A stretch of DNA of 64,000 nucleotides from Ascaris suum (GCA_013433145.1 CM024173.1:11986322-12050321), one strand, 5' to 3'. Shown: positions 12,359 to 25,633, counted from the stretch's first letter. Program-made: numbers and translations. Notes: a model not told the origin generated them from the letters alone.

Positions 12359-15300
12359 TCTATGATTGTGATAATGGATATAGCCTTCATTATCATTTTA
12401 ATTTAAGTATTCATTTCTAATCGATGATTTAATTGTCGAAATCATATTATAATGTAGCGAATGATCGAAAATTTGTGGTGAAACGCATCGTCAATATGCG
12501 TATCTAATTCCTATATGAAATCCTCAAAAAGTTGTTTCAAGCTTCAAAAATTAGTTTTCAACTTCTCACATTGCAAACACTTGTTTTTCAAGTTTCAAAA
12601 AGATCTCTTTACTACAGCACAAAAGAAAATTATAGACAGGTAAGTTGAAGCGTTGGGATAGAGCAAAGCTTAGATATTGAAATATTTTCGCAAGAAATAG
12701 AATCGGAAGAAATGTTTTCTACCAGAAAATCAACTAAATGCACTCGTTGGAATTTTTCTTACCACCTTAAAAAATTATTTGCAGCCTAATTTTCACAACG
12801 GGCATCTTGAAGCAACAAGACGATGCGATTCGATTATTTCGTTTTATTCTCATAGTGAAATATTTCAATGGCAGATTACTGCCGCGTATTGTTTTATTCC
12901 TATGCTTTATTTAGATAATTGTCTGCCCGATTTATATATGTTTTGTTATCGTTATCAGTAAATATCATGTTGATTTATTATAGTGTTCAACAATCATTAC
13001 CGATTGATTTTTTGGGTATTCAACCAAAGCACATATACATGGAAATAATTCTTTTTCAATGAACTTCAAAGTTAGCAATGCTTTTTAATATGAACGGCCG
13101 CTTTTGTATTGTTTTGTAGTTCATCTTCCATTCGCTATCCAACTGACTGTTTCGTTCAAGTATTAAAATTTTCAAGCATCAGTGATAGGCGAAAGATATA
13201 TTTGAGCTTTTCGATATTCTGGTCATCAATCAGGTCGATTATGAAAATACTACAAGAACGCCCGGAAATTGTCAAAGCTACACGCATTATGTTTAGTAAC
13301 CGGAATGACCAATGAAAGCGATGAGGTATCAGGTAACTAGCGGCGCACCCCGTCTAAACTTGGCTAGTTCATTCGACATGCTTAGTGTGCTCGCCGATTC
13401 CTAAAGAGTCGACAGTAGAAGAAGACTTCCATATGATCGCTAAGTTGATCCTATTGGTATGAATCTGAAGGGAACGATCGTGCTAGGGAATTTTGTGATA
13501 ACCGCTCATTACTGCTAAACATTAGTACAATGAGTTCACAAAACAAATTAATTGAATTATGCTTTTAGAAATGTTGTTACTTCTAAGGTTCCTGATCTGC
13601 TTTCTACCTCTACTGTGCCATCTTTCGTTGCAGATGATATACACTATGCAGATAAGTTGCAGAGTGAAAAACCTTAGTAGATAATATTTTTAAAAAATTC
13701 CACCTCTTCTTATGCTATTGCTTCGATATAACGATTTACTTCTTTTTTTTGCTCCATGCGTTCTTGCTGATAGTCAGTTCTTTATGCGTACCTTCGCCTG
13801 ATCTCAGAATGTCTATATATGAGCATTCGTTTTTAAAGCACAGAACATCTCCGCGTGAAAAAGAACCTCGGCAGAATTCTGAGAGTTTAGAGATAATCTT
13901 GTTGCATTCAATACGGCAATGGCCTCATGCGTTTCTTTATATGTTCCGAACTTCAAAGTTCGCTGTTTATCAAGCTGTGTCTGAAAGCGCTTTACGAGGC
14001 ATGCATTTCTACACTTCCCCCCAGCGCTAAGAGACAATGAATCACCCCCGTAGGACGCAAAGCTGCCTCAGGTAAGGATATATAGACAGGAAATCTGCAC
14101 CTCAAGGGATCGCGATAGCGCCTTTTTCGAGGATTGAAGGTTTCCTGCATATTTTACGCAATTTTCCAGAAGCTTGTGGGGAATTTATTTTAGCATTTTC
14201 TATGCGAGAATGTCGCCAGACTGAAGTGTAGCGTTCACGTAGCAGTGGCTTCAATTTTGTCAAGTGAGGCAATGACAAGAGCTGAAACGGCGCTTTTGAT
14301 CCTTAGTCGACGAGACTGGTGTTGTCCTGATTTTAATGCATGGTGCTTAAATTTTGAGATAGTCACTTTTCAGTTTACATTTGTTTCAGTGCAAACCGAT
14401 TTTGCGTTGACGATACTGGCAGGCTATTAGATGGACGACATTATGCCTAATAAAATTATGAAATAAATTAATATGCTATGCAGATCAATGTCACTGACAT
14501 TGATGAAGTTCGTTTATAAGGGCTAAATGGGCAATGGCAAAACAATTTTTATTGATCAGTACGCACAATTTAATTACCTCGATAGCGAAATTACACTTGA
14601 TTCCTAGAGGAAGGAGAAAAAAAAAAAGCAATTTTAATACCAAATTCATAGTGGATCATTTCTCGACAAAGCGTCATAGCATTTCAAATTTCATTTGCTG
14701 ATATCCGTACCAAAAGTTCGGTCACTGACATTCAGACTCTTCCTTCACGGGTGACATTTAAGTTGAGTAGCTTCCTTCCTTAGCATTTGTTGTGCAAGTG
14801 GTGGGCCTCGGAGCGGTGTATTTTTCCACTGCAAAAAAATGCATTATGGGGGCAATTGTATATCTATTGGTGAATGCCTGTGTTGTATTCCTGTTTATCC
14901 GATGGATTCGATTTATGGGATAGAAAGGAAACTTATAAAGTTAATAAGTGGCATTATATAGAAATAACCATGTCTATTCACTGGTAAATGTCATTCAAAA
15001 ATAAATTCATATCTGTTCAATAGTGAATATCATTCAAACGAATCTCTTCTCTTTTCAATCTCTCTTTGAGTGAGTCGTGGAGCGGCAAAAAGTTCTGAGA
15101 AATTTTCCAATAATGATCTGAGCATATCGTCACTCATTTCACTCATATGTGTGTGATAATGTTGGTGTCTCTTCCATCACTGTTCAATCCACTGCAACGT
15201 ATCTTTGGCCTTTTCAGGTTAGCTCGCTTTTGTATGGCCTCTCCCCTTTAGCCCAACCATTTTGTCCCGTCGTCTTTTGTTTTATCCGCACCGTTGCTGG

Positions 15301-16569
15301 TCCAAACCTACTGCGTTGCAATGTGCTGCACCTCAGCTTTGCAAAAACCTGCGCTAGAGAAAAGTTGTGGACAGTTGCACCATTCTCGGCTAACCTCACT
15401 CACTGGTCATCGCCAAACTTCACAGCAAGACATTTTGCTTTATCCAACTCAAAATGTGCTACTCTTGAAACTGGTGTTTCGGACAAGCGGGTGAAGACGT
15501 TTGGCTAAGACCAAGGATAGGATAAATATTCTGGACAAAATCATTTCGGATCCAAATGCGTCACTGGTTGAATTTGTCGTCTATCTTGATTCTATTCGAA
15601 AAGGGTATTTAATTGTAAGTGAGTGCAAGCCTTTTACTCTAGCTTGATCGGAGTGTTTCTAAATGGACAGTATAGCAGATTCAAAAACCGTACTCAAGAC
15701 GGCAATTGCAATAAAATTCCTCAAATGCAAACTTAAACATCTGCTCCGTTCACAGCGAAATGCGAATTTTATGCTTTTCTGAAAGCAAAATTTATGAGAG
15801 GAGTCACAGTTGTTAGCACTTGTAACTGCCTCTTCAAGCCATTCTCCAAGCCTACTGACTTGCTCTCCAAACCATCCCCTAAACCCTGAACATTTTCTTA
15901 GCTTTTACAGCAACGGTCGTGATTCACTTAATTTCAAAGATTTTAATCCATCTTTCAGGCCCTTATACTCTATTCCTTTAAATAACACATCTTTTTTTTT
16001 TTGAATTGCTGCTACTGCGTTGGATAAAATTCATCCTTCATAATGTAAAGTAATTTCATTCGGGAGCTGAGTATGTTGGCTCAAAAATGTTTCTGAAAGT
16101 ACTTTTGGTACAAGCCAGAATTAAAGGCAATATTTGGTTCTATTAAAAGATCCCACAAGGACGACTGAAATATGAGCCAAAATTTCGACAACATGGCTGT
16201 TGTTTTTCCGAAAGCTTTCGAATATATCGTCAAGAATCGCAATTATAGAGAGAAACTCGAATAACATTTTCAGGTGAGTTGCTTATTTAGAAAAGAAAAT
16301 TTTTCTAAATGACGATATTGTATTATCTTTAATAGTATCATTCTTCTTTCAACTACAAGCTTATTGATGAATGAACGCAACGAGATCGAAATCATTCAGT
16401 TCTAAGTAAAAAAAAATTTTTTTCGAATATAAACCCTCTTAAAGAAGCTTACATTTAAGAAAATTTCCAAGCGTATGATAGAAAATAAAGGCTCTTTAAG
16501 ATGACTTCATCCTTCTATTAGAAGTACGTATAAAAATTGTGGAAGAATTATCAATGACAGCTATGTTTG
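12359..16569. other. Intergenic between the small surface-protein gene and paralogue A; weak exon-like pieces only
   Basis: Two T-rich acceptors lead into open plus frames: one at 12785 (hydrophobic, ends 12914) and one after TTTTGTAG at about 13121 (ends 13315, containing LQERPEIVKATR). Neither has a partner exon in phase. A GC-richer patch at 15149-15508 is listed separately. The rest is AT-rich with no signal I trust. Confidence 0.4.
15149..15508. other. GC-richer patch open in several frames, origin unknown
   Basis: A 360-base stretch stays open in two plus frames and one minus frame (15214-15399), which reflects composition more than coding. The plus translation has many Cys and aromatic residues but no recognisable domain. 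It could be a decayed retroelement or an old gene fragment. Confidence 0.2.
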
Positions 16570-19500
16570 CTACTTATAGATCCTTTCCTGATTAGCTGTT
16601 TCAATCTCATCAGAATCTGAAAAAAAAAGAGGAAACAATTTGATCGCATTTATGAGAATCATCAATATTTCAATCCAGAGCAATGAGATTGAATTCACGA
16701 TTAATGGAATATGTCTTATAGAAACGAATATTTAACTGAATTTGGCTGCAAATTTCAACGATCAGATTCAAAAATACAGAACGATATAGGAACGAGCTCT
16801 TCTGATGTGTATCGGCAAATCAAGCGGTTTATGTCGATCAAATTGATCGCCAAGCTCAATAGGTATTTCGCATTTCAAAAGATGAACAATGAAAACGTTT
16901 TCATCGTTCATTTAGCAAGTTTTATATGTCATTTCATGCGTGGCGAAGAAAATTTCTCGATGAAATACAAGGAGGTTATCTAGTTCGAGGAGTTTATCGC
17001 ATGATCAGAGCTAATGAATCCACCACTTAACACTACATTGTGAAATAAAAAAAAGCCACAATCAAATTTGCATATCAAAACTCTAATCATTTACGAAAAC
17101 GACTGTTTCTTAAGTCAGGCTTCGACATTATTGTTTCGATGGTCAGTTCTACGCTCTTCTAGGAGCTACCGAAATTCGACTTCTACATTTTTTCACTACC
17201 AATAGTTCACTGCCACATTTGAGGCTACTAGAGAGGCAAATGAAACGATTATACCAACCGTTTGGCGCTCCCTCTTGCCGCCAACAGCGAAGTTCTCAAA
17301 ACTTGCGTAGGTATTGCCCACAATTGCACAAATAAATAGCAAAGCGAAAATATATTCTAGAGAGCACAAATGAATGGGTCCTAAAGTATTCTTCGAATTA
17401 TATTCACTTTGCTGAATCGTTCAGAAACGATGGACTTTTCCTAGAATGTTCAAATGGATTTGTTTAAACAGTCTAGTGCTGACATGATTTTATTTTCATA
17501 GTGATAAAATTATGAAACGTTTCTGCAAGATTATTCGCTTAAAATTATCTAGTGTTTTGCCATCATATATAGAAGACGAAACTATAGAAAAAGTTTCGAA
17601 GTTGAAAATTTCCCAGAGCAAAGTCCTTAAATTCCTAACTATTGTAAAGGGCCCGGGGAGGGAGGGGGAAGGATTATTAACAATAATCCATTTTGCGGGA
17701 CGTGTTTGAGATTAGGAATTGATGCTTACGCTTGAAAAGCTCCACCCGTCAATTGCGTCTCCGACGAATGTGCTCCTAGAAATGCATTTGCAACTTCTTC
17801 TCTTCGCGCAATAGTACCTTGCGCTACAGCACTACAGTTTTGAGCAAATATCGTTAACAATCCAGATATTCTATTGCTGCAACTTTTTGTTATTTGTGCA
17901 TCAAATTGTATGTTATTCACGTGAGAACTGTTTATAGAGATCGCGGTACGTTTTTCAAATTATTCTTGGTGCTCAATAAATATTCTTATTAAATCAATTT
18001 TTAATAAGCTCATAAAATCGCTGAAATCGCATAATTTAGAACAATATCTGTGGGAATGCTAGCGTTAGATGCCAGGTGACCTACAATAGCTCAGAAACCT
18101 CTACTTCTTCCTTAGTTCGATTTCAATGTCTCACATTGAGAATCTAATTTATTTCGCGTCAATGAGAATATTCCAGTATATTTGAAATTATTCATTCAGC
18201 AACTCTACCCTCGATGATTGAAACATTTGGAAACTGCAATTCCAACCCTTCGCGATTTCCCGATAGAAAAAAATCTTCATACTGTGATATGAAAACTGAT
18301 ATGAAAATCAAACTGGTGTTTATGTCGATGTTTAAAGAACTTTGTGACGGGACTATAGTTGCGCATGAGATTTACTACTTATTTTCTCATCACAAAGACT
18401 TTAACGTGGAGCGACAACGATGAACGGATGCAGGAGTCGATAACGCATTCATTGGAGGTATTATAGCGTCAATAAGGCTCACGATGCAGCAATACATATG
18501 CCGAAATTTGGGGGAACGATGAAAAGAAGACAAACGTTACTTCTAATTAGGGAAATTGGCGCCGAATTAAAGTAGCCCTCAAAAAAAGGTGAAATCCCTC
18601 ATAGGCTATTCGCCATCCATAATGCCAGCTATCGATTGACTTACCAGTAAGACGTACTCCGCTTTATTGCCTTATTCATATTAGCATCAATGAGGGAAAA
18701 ATTGTTAGTATTAAACTAACGCTTTCGCACACAGCAATACGCTTCTAATGAAACAAAGTCGCGTTTAATGTTGGATTTCATTCGCGAGAAGCTCGTTACT
18801 CGAACATTGTTGCATCTATCTATTATCACATCGCGTGAAATCTATAAAACAATACACTTCACTTTGCAGTAAATTTCATCTCATTTAACTGTTAGAAACT
18901 CGATGATGTGATGATGTATAGTTGAAATTCGCAATTATAACTCTCAAAAAACATCGGATTGCATCCAGTTGAAATCGACATATGTCAGCAAATTGTGAAT
19001 ACTTTATCAGGGAGAGTATGAGGGAAATAATCACTGCGGCAAGCATAAAGAACGGAAAATATATTTATGCAAGGAGAATTGAAGACTATTCCAAAGCATT
19101 AATCTCGCTTAACTAGACCAATATATTCAGAAATACTTAAAATTCTATCTAAAGACCTCTAGAATATTCTCGTGTTCACTTTAGCCTTGCCATGGCATAT
19201 ATTAACATCCCCCCTCCTCCTCGACTAGTTCATTTCTTAATATATATCTAAGTAGCAGTTCCAGAAGACAGCAGCACAAATGCGAGCTCTTTCAAGTCAT
19301 GTTCAGGAAGGGAATCCCAAAATATATTTTCGCAAAGGGATTCATTATTTCGTTGAACAGCTTCACACTACTAAGGTTTTCGACAGGAAATTGGCAGATG
19401 TTTTTACAGCACTTTTCGAACTCAGTTTCATTATTCTCATCATCTGATTGTCGTTCTTTCTCTTCCTTTTTTTTTCACCTCTCACGCTGCTTTGAAGTAC

Positions 19501-21380
19501 AATATGTCTTCGATGATGTGTTATTTGGACATAGGAGTTATTTTTTTTCTCATGCCTTAAATCATTCTTCCTTAAAACATTTGTTTATCAGTCTATATTC
19601 GGTGGCGTAATCGTAATTCATCATCCTCATATCGTAGGCGTCAAAAATTAAGCCAGTTTGAATTTTTTAAAATCGTCAGCAAATTTTCTATAATCATTTT
19701 CAGGAACGTTGGGAAAAGAAAGTTTAGTTCGTTCTGAAAATTTATTCTTATGAAGTGGATCACTTTTCTTTTCTCGTTTTTCCTTACAAAATGCATTAAA
19801 ATTTTTTTTTTATCGCTGATGGCCTATGAAAGATAATTTCCCTAAATTGCTTCGATAAGATGTGAGTAACGAGGCACTCAACGTTGAGTGTATGAGAAGA
19901 GCCGAATCGCGTGAGGCTTTCTATGAATAAAAAGATGTTAAAAGATATAGGATGAGACTGTTGTAACATTTACTATCAGGTTTTTTTTTTTTGGAAATTT
20001 TGCTCTTGTTTTCCCTGAGCTAGTGAATACGTTGTTTTCTTTTGTCAGCTTTGATACATCCGAAAATATGTCTAGATGAACGAAACAATTTTATTCTTTC
20101 CTTCCTTTTATCCAGCAATCATGGCACAACATTCGCGAATAGGATAGGCAGACCTCGAGTGAAAGTAAAGGCGTCTTGGAAGTAAACCTCGGGCAATATT
20201 TATTTCAAAGGATTTTTACCCTCAAAAACCCTTGAGTTTTACTTTATAAAGGCGACTGTGACCTCTTGGCAATGGTATAAATGAGTTTTGGCGTTTTTTT
20301 TTTTCATAGAATGACTTCCGCTCTCGTAGTATTCCCACAAAGCTCTGAATGATCTCCTTCATGTTGTAGAATTATTGAGATCCCTGCACCAACACCATGA
20401 GTGAATAAGTGCCCCTTTATGCCTGAATGTGGGATCGGCAGCCCTTCGGAAAAGTGAAGAAACCTATCGGACTTTCAAATGCAAATAATATTTAAAATAA
20501 TTAGTTTTGAAAGGTGTTGTGAACAACACTTATGTAAGGGCGAAAATGTCGGCAGAAACGCTTACACTTACGGAGATAGCAACTAGTTAAAGCTGGTCAA
20601 ATGCACCGTAAAATGAGGACAACTCGAGAACAGCCGTCTTATCTTGAGGAGTAGGAGCGGACAATCTGGCACAAACTGTTGAACAAAATCGTACCTGATG
20701 ACCGTAACTCTTTCCAAATGAGCCATCTTTCTTGAGGCTTTCAAGTATACGAAAACACTGCCCTCCACTGATGTCATGATAGTGCTTTCTTCTGGTGGAG
20801 ATAACAAGCGTTTTCGAATCGTCACGATTGTTTAATAAAAGCTCCAAGGGGCACAAGGAAGGTTGCGTTATCGGATGCCCGCTGATCTAAAATCTATGAC
20901 GAATGTAGCCATATTCTTGAGAGCTGTTCTAGAACGCCTAAATATGCGTACTTATGCGTACACCGATGTCGAAATCTTTCCCATTTTAACACGCTTCAGA
21001 TCTACGAATATAGTTGTAGTCTTCTTCCTCGTACCTCATGCTTATACCACGGGCGTCGCTTTCTCAGCATCACCATTTTCTGCCGACCATATCGGCACAT
21101 TCTTGAAACTGATATAAATTAAAAAAGTGTTATGCTTTCTCAGTACCTAATCACATAATCTCTCTTCAATAGCTACTATGGGCAAGTGAAATATGAGAAA
21201 ATATACAAGGTGCGATTTAATTGTGCTTTGTATAAAGAACGAAGTGCATATCAAGATTAAGCCAACCTCAGAACCATTAAATTGATAGACGAAGCGCTTC
21301 ACTTCTACACGGTTAATTTGCAGGGCAAAGGTTAACTGTATACAAGCGATCGCAATCGTCATGTCAAGAGTCGACCACAT
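16570..21380 (-). CDS. Single-pass membrane protein, paralogue A; middle unresolved
   Basis: Exon 1 (21380-21267) codes a signal peptide starting MWSTLDMTIAIAC. Exon 2 (20886-20695, phase 0) carries RDDSKTLVI and ends SYGHQ|GTACGA. Four 3' exons join in phase: 17927-17730, 17634-17519, 17380-17255 and 16616-16570. The third of these holds the membrane helix (LEYIFALLFICAIVG) followed by a basic stop-transfer (GGKRERQT). The last codes a short acidic tail ending ERIYK. An open piece at 19474-19292 (Cys-rich, NICQFPVENLSS) probably belongs too but has no clean acceptor. Exon order, phases and several residues match paralogue B. The layout is a type I membrane protein with an ectodomain of a few hundred residues. 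The pattern hydrophobic strand, helix, then strand is loosely like a von Willebrand A domain; this is a guess. Confidence 0.55.
19292..19474 (-). pseudogene. Orphan exon-like piece of paralogue A, possible frame break
   Basis: A 60-codon open stretch with about 65 percent purine-first codons begins in a run of A (minus strand) right after an in-frame TGA and ends at TGA. It codes an acidic part, then CCKNICQFPVEN and a hydrophobic end. There is no credible acceptor in frame. A one-base change in the nine-base homopolymer (plus 19467-19475) would connect it to a frame running upstream, so either a sequence error or decay of this exon is possible. Confidence 0.35.
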
Positions 21381-21446
21381 CGTAAAACAATTACGCGAGC
21401 ATAAAGCAGACACTCCTTGCTGTGTCCATTGAGAGAATGCTGACGT

Positions 21447-21454
21447 ATGCAAAT
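21447..21454 (-). promoter_or_regulatory. Octamer ATGCAAAT upstream of paralogue A
   Basis: The plus strand reads ATGCAAAT, the canonical POU-factor octamer, 67 bases before the start codon at 21380. The same octamer lies at exactly the same distance before paralogue B, inside a conserved flank (GAGAATGCTG before it in both). Binding is inferred. Confidence 0.4.
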
Positions 21455-22555
21455 TTACAGCAGACGTTCAAAAATTTCGATATATTTTGCGCATCAGAAA
21501 AGTCTGCACGATACGTAATATTGGAACAGCGCGCACCGAATCGACTGGATTTGTCGCAAAAGTGAAGAAAGAAATTGTTGAGCTGAACAAGATGACCTGC
21601 AGCGAACGATTAATGGGCAGGTGAGCGACGAAAGGTTATGTGATCCGAAGTTACAGATGAGTGGACGGGTGTATGCCTACAACCGATGAATGGTCAAAGA
21701 AATGGACGCCGAGTGAATGGACGTCGGAATGTGAAAAGCTTGCACTTTCTATCTCTATTCAACGGATGTTCAAATGAGAAAAGCTTTCATTTGCATCCCA
21801 TTGAAGAATTGTCTCAAATGTGAAAAACTTGCACACATGTCTCTATACCGTCATTTACTTCACCTTCCATACATAAGCATGTGCTTGACAGTTGTCTTCA
21901 TTCATTCTGTGTAGTTTCTTTGGTCATTTCGCACGCACCCATCATGCTCCCGAAGCCACTCTTTTTCGCCATGACAGGCATGATGAAGAAAGGGCTCATT
22001 AATGGGCAAAAAAATACCAAATCCATGCGTAGTTAATAATGCGTTCAATATAAAGCGCATATTCAATGCACACTTCTTAAAACCGTTTCTTTCTTGGCAC
22101 ATACGACAATAACGCAGTGCTCCTTGTGTAACCTGTCATTGCATTTTCGTGTAGATTTTTTCTTTTTCTTTTTTTGAAGGTTTTTGAAAGATGATGCAAG
22201 AGAGAGAGCAAGAAAAGAACAAATGAAACGCTTAATTTTTTGTGAGATACAATTTGAGCTTAGAGTAGAGAAGCGAATCTTGCATGATGCTAAAAAAATA
22301 TTTTATTTGTTTAAAAAATTTAATAATTGATTAATGACAAATGTAAATTTGAATTGCTCACTGCTGTAACCATCACTCTAGGAAACCAATCGAAACAATT
22401 AAATGACGGCGTTCGTTATTTCCTTCCTTTTTGACTATTTGTAGCCGATGTCCCCTACCATAATGACAGTGGTGTTTCGTCGCAGTTTTCTTACAAAAAT
22501 GATATCTAAAAATTCATATCAGCATTCGAAAATCAGTGATTTTAAATGGTTACAG
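21455..22555. other. Intergenic upstream of paralogue A
   Basis: Nothing firm. A short GA-rich run is near 22200-22225. No exon with phase support was seen on either strand. Confidence 0.5.
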
Positions 22556-22719
22556 TCGAAAAAAGTAGAGGTGAATTACCCAGCCATTACAGCCTGGAAT
22601 GGATGTCATCAGCTAATTTTGATGTCTTTACTTCGGCATATCTATCCGCCTGTCTGTTATCCGTGTGCTCTAATCATGGATCCGTTATCACTGGAGATTG
22701 GGAGCGCATTATTTGTCAG
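22556..22719 (+). CDS. Isolated candidate exon, unknown gene
   Basis: It starts after GGTTACAG and ends CAG|GTTAGG, with an open frame of 54 codons between (phase 1 in, phase 0 out). The text (YSLEWMSSANFDVFTSAYL and VITGDWERIICQ) looks like folded protein. No neighbouring exon in phase was found, and no family is recognised. Confidence 0.25.
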
Positions 22720-22862
22720 GTTAGGAGTAAGCGTCACATTCCCTCACTCTGTCCTATTGTTCTTCACAACTCCCTTTGCCGTGATGTCATGAGATTGAAT
22801 AAATTTCATTGCAAGAAAGCAACTATTGGAAGATATGGTTATAGGAGAAATTCATTTATTCC

Positions 22863-24140
22863 ATATTGATCTTCATTATACTCTTCATTTTGATCTACCT
22901 TCATTTTGATCAGTCTCCATTTTGATCTATCTTCATTTTGATCAATTTTCCCTTTGATCTATCTTCACTTTGATCTGTTTTCACTTTGTCCGATTTCCAT
23001 TCTGATCAATTTTCATTTTGATCTTAACTTTAGTCCTCATTTTCATCTTCATCTTGATCTTGTCCTTCACCTCCATTATGATGTTCGTTTTGATCTACCA
23101 CCATTTTGATCTATCTTCGTTTTGATCTATTTTTGTCTTGATCTATCTTTCTTCTGGCCTATTTTTATTTTTATCTATTTTTCGTTTTGATCTGCCTTAT
23201 TTTGATCTATTTTAGTTTTGATCTCTTTTCATTTTGACCAGTGTGCATTCGGTCAGTCTTTGTTTTGACAAATTTCCGTTTTGGTCTACTTTCACTTAGG
23301 TCTACCTTAATTTTGATCTATCTTTGTTTGGATCTATTTTCATCTTGATCTGTTTTCATCTTGATGTATCTTCATTTTGATATGCCTCCATTTTGATCTT
23401 CCCCACTTCAATCTATGTTAATTTCATCCACCTTCATTTCCATTTGTCTCAGTTAAGATCTATCTTCATTGTGATCAGTTTTCATTTTGATCTGTGTTCA
23501 TTTTGATCTGTCTGCATCCTGATCTACCCTCTGTCTGACTTTCGTCCGGTCAGTTTTCAGTTTGGGCTGTCTTCAGTTTCATCTATATTCGGTTTGATCC
23601 ATTTTTTTAATTTCCTTTCATTCTGATCTTCATTGCGATTCCTACTTTGGTCCCTGTTTCGATCCTCACCTTGACCCTCATTATGTTCATCATTTTGATC
23701 TACTTTCACCCTCATCTATCTTCATTTTGATCGATTTCCATTTTGATCTATTTTCATTTTGATCTGATTTCTGCTTTGATCTATGTTCATTTTGATCCAT
23801 TTTCATTATGATATGTGTCCATTCTGATCTATCTTTATTCTGGTTTATCTTGATTGTGATCAGTTTCCATTTTGATCTATCTTCGATCATTTTAATCATC
23901 ATTTTTTTTCATTTTGTCTCCATTATGATCTTCATTTTGATCTACTTTCGTTTTGATCTATTTTCATTCTGATCCACTTTTATTTTTGTCTATCTTCCTT
24001 AAGACCTACCTTCATTTTGATCTTCAATTTGGTCTATTTCCACTTTGATCTATCTTCGTCTTCATGGCTCTTTATTTCGAAATATCTCCATTTTGATCTA
24101 TTTTCGTTTTGATCTTCATTTCGATGCTCATTTTGAGTGC
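22863..24140. repeat. Degenerate minisatellite, about 17-base unit TTCATTTTGATCTATC
   Basis: About 1.28 kb of imperfect head-to-tail copies of a unit of roughly 15-18 bases on the plus strand, consensus near ATTTTGATCTATCTTC. Each good unit contains a GATC site. Copies vary by substitution and by a few bases in length. One frame of the minus strand stays open for about 70 codons at 23690-23902 only because of the repeat, so it is not a gene. Confidence 0.9.
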
Positions 24141-24255
24141 GTGTGTTCGCGTACGTGCACATGCGTGCGTGTGTGTGTCTGCTGGTGTACGTGTGTTGTG
24201 TGTGCGTGTGTGAGTGATGTGTGTGGTGTGTGGTGTATGTATGTGTTATAATTGT
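24141..24255. repeat. TG-rich simple-sequence tract
   Basis: Imperfect (TG)n with CG and AC interruptions, directly abutting the minisatellite. Confidence 0.85.
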
Positions 24256-24629
24256 TGTGCACTACTTCGCCTGCTGTCTCTCCTAGCGCCAAATTCGCGA
24301 GTCTCTTGTCCCTTACGTGTCTCTTTGAAGGGCCTCGTTTGAACAGAATTTTTTTCTAACCCTTTCGGCACGATTACATGTTTTGAATAATCTACTCCGT
24401 GTGAGTCGCATAAAAAGCTATTTTATATCACAGAGGATAGGGGCCAAATATGACGGTGGTATAAATTTTCTCCTCATTTGAACAGTCGAAACCGACCATC
24501 GTTCACTTGATGAGTGCATTTGTTAGTTGTCTTTGTTAGCGCTTGTTTCTGTATAAAGGGGTGTGAATGAAATTGCTTTTCACTAGAATCTTGTCCTGCT
24601 CAATGTTTAGAGGTTATTTTCTTTCTACA

Positions 24630-25387
24630 CTAGATGCACGAATGCATTTGGAGGCCAACCGCGGTCTTCGTTCTAACTCGGTTGTGCATGTGGAAGCAAA
24701 GCTTTCCAGTGCTTCGCTGCGCGAAGCTATGTCCCTCCCGTTCCCTGGTCGTGGCTGAGGCATACTCTGCTTCAGGAATAGCACTGTTGAATTTCCTCGG
24801 GTTTAGCAGGACGAATAGGAGCAGGATAGCAGTGATCATGCATTGCATTTCGTCCATCCACTTGATCAATTCCTTCGAAAGGCTTAGGAAGGCTTTCTTA
24901 CTGGTCCAGCCACTTGCGTTACAGCCGCAATAGTCCAACACTGTGATCGCCGAACTGTTTTTCTTTTTCCATGCCGGATACTCCAATTCTTCCGCTATAT
25001 TTCGCGGCGGTTTTGATATGTGCCTGTTTTATACTTTACTGGTCGTCATGTGTGAAACCAGACCACCCTCATTCAGTTAAATTCTTTTTTTTTTTGATGC
25101 CACAAGTGAGGAACTTCTGTCCGAAAAAAAAGGAGAAACCTCAATCTCTTAAGTTCAAGCGTTGTCACAGGAAGGTGCGCTTCAATTCTGCATCTGAGCG
25201 AGGACACTGTGAAGGCGTCTGTGAGCGCGAGGACACACACACATCCGCAATTGTGTCACTTCCGCTATAAAAGAAGAGGAGACGCCACAGAGGTGAACAA
25301 AAATATCTCCATAAATCGTAGAATATGCACCAATAGATGGCAAGACCGTGGTAGCCAAGTTTTTTGACAGTTCGTGCCCAATCGTCG
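24630..25387 (-). CDS. Two-exon model for a membrane protein of unknown function
   Basis: Exon 1 is 25387-25208, after an acceptor AAATCAG and ending CA|GTGTCC. Exon 2 is 25023-24630, after AAAACAG. The phase 2 join is open throughout. Exon 2 has about 67 percent purine-first codons and is GC-richer than its surroundings. It codes a basic linker (PPRNIAEELEYPAWKKKNSS), then a hydrophobic helix (MITAILLLFVLL) and a basic C-terminus. Exon 1 contains WARTVKKLGYHGLAIYW. The exon 1 donor is weak, and exon 2 could instead end at GCG|GTTGGC (24660). It lies 250 bases downstream of paralogue B on the same strand, so it could be a separate gene or an alternative end of B. Confidence 0.35.
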
Positions 25388-25633
25388 CTGATTTCATTCA
25401 GAAAGTGGAAATCCTAGCATGATTGCAAGTTAGTTGTGCCGCAGTCACATCAGAGAGGAAAACATCAAGAAGGTGGATTTTGGATTTTTCCTGCCTGCTT
25501 ATGCATTATAAAGAAATAATATCGATGATCGAAAGTGCATTTCAATTAAGACCATAGTCGGAACCAACTCTCACTGTGAAACAAGAGAGTTAGAAGATTT
25601 ATTGACCGTATGAGACAAGTGAAAAGCAAGGAA

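Larger units (their letters stand above)
16570..21460 (-). repeat. Tandem segmental duplication, copy A
   Basis: This block aligns by eye, gene order and strand included, with 25634-31845. Matching pieces include the upstream octamer and 5' flank, the first two exons, intron sequence (18810-18990 against 28510-28740), a stretch near 16920-17050 against 26040-26190, and the last three exons. Divergence is high (protein identity about 30-40 percent in the best exons), so the duplication is old. Intron lengths differ by hundreds of bases. Confidence 0.7.

Noticed and set aside
18214..18423. ATG-started plus frame of 69 codons inside the duplicated block
   Set aside because: The homologous place in copy B (about 27950-28100) does not keep the frame.
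20863..21117. Plus frame between the first two exons of paralogue A
   Set aside because: It overlaps the intron and exon border of the minus gene and has no counterpart in copy B.
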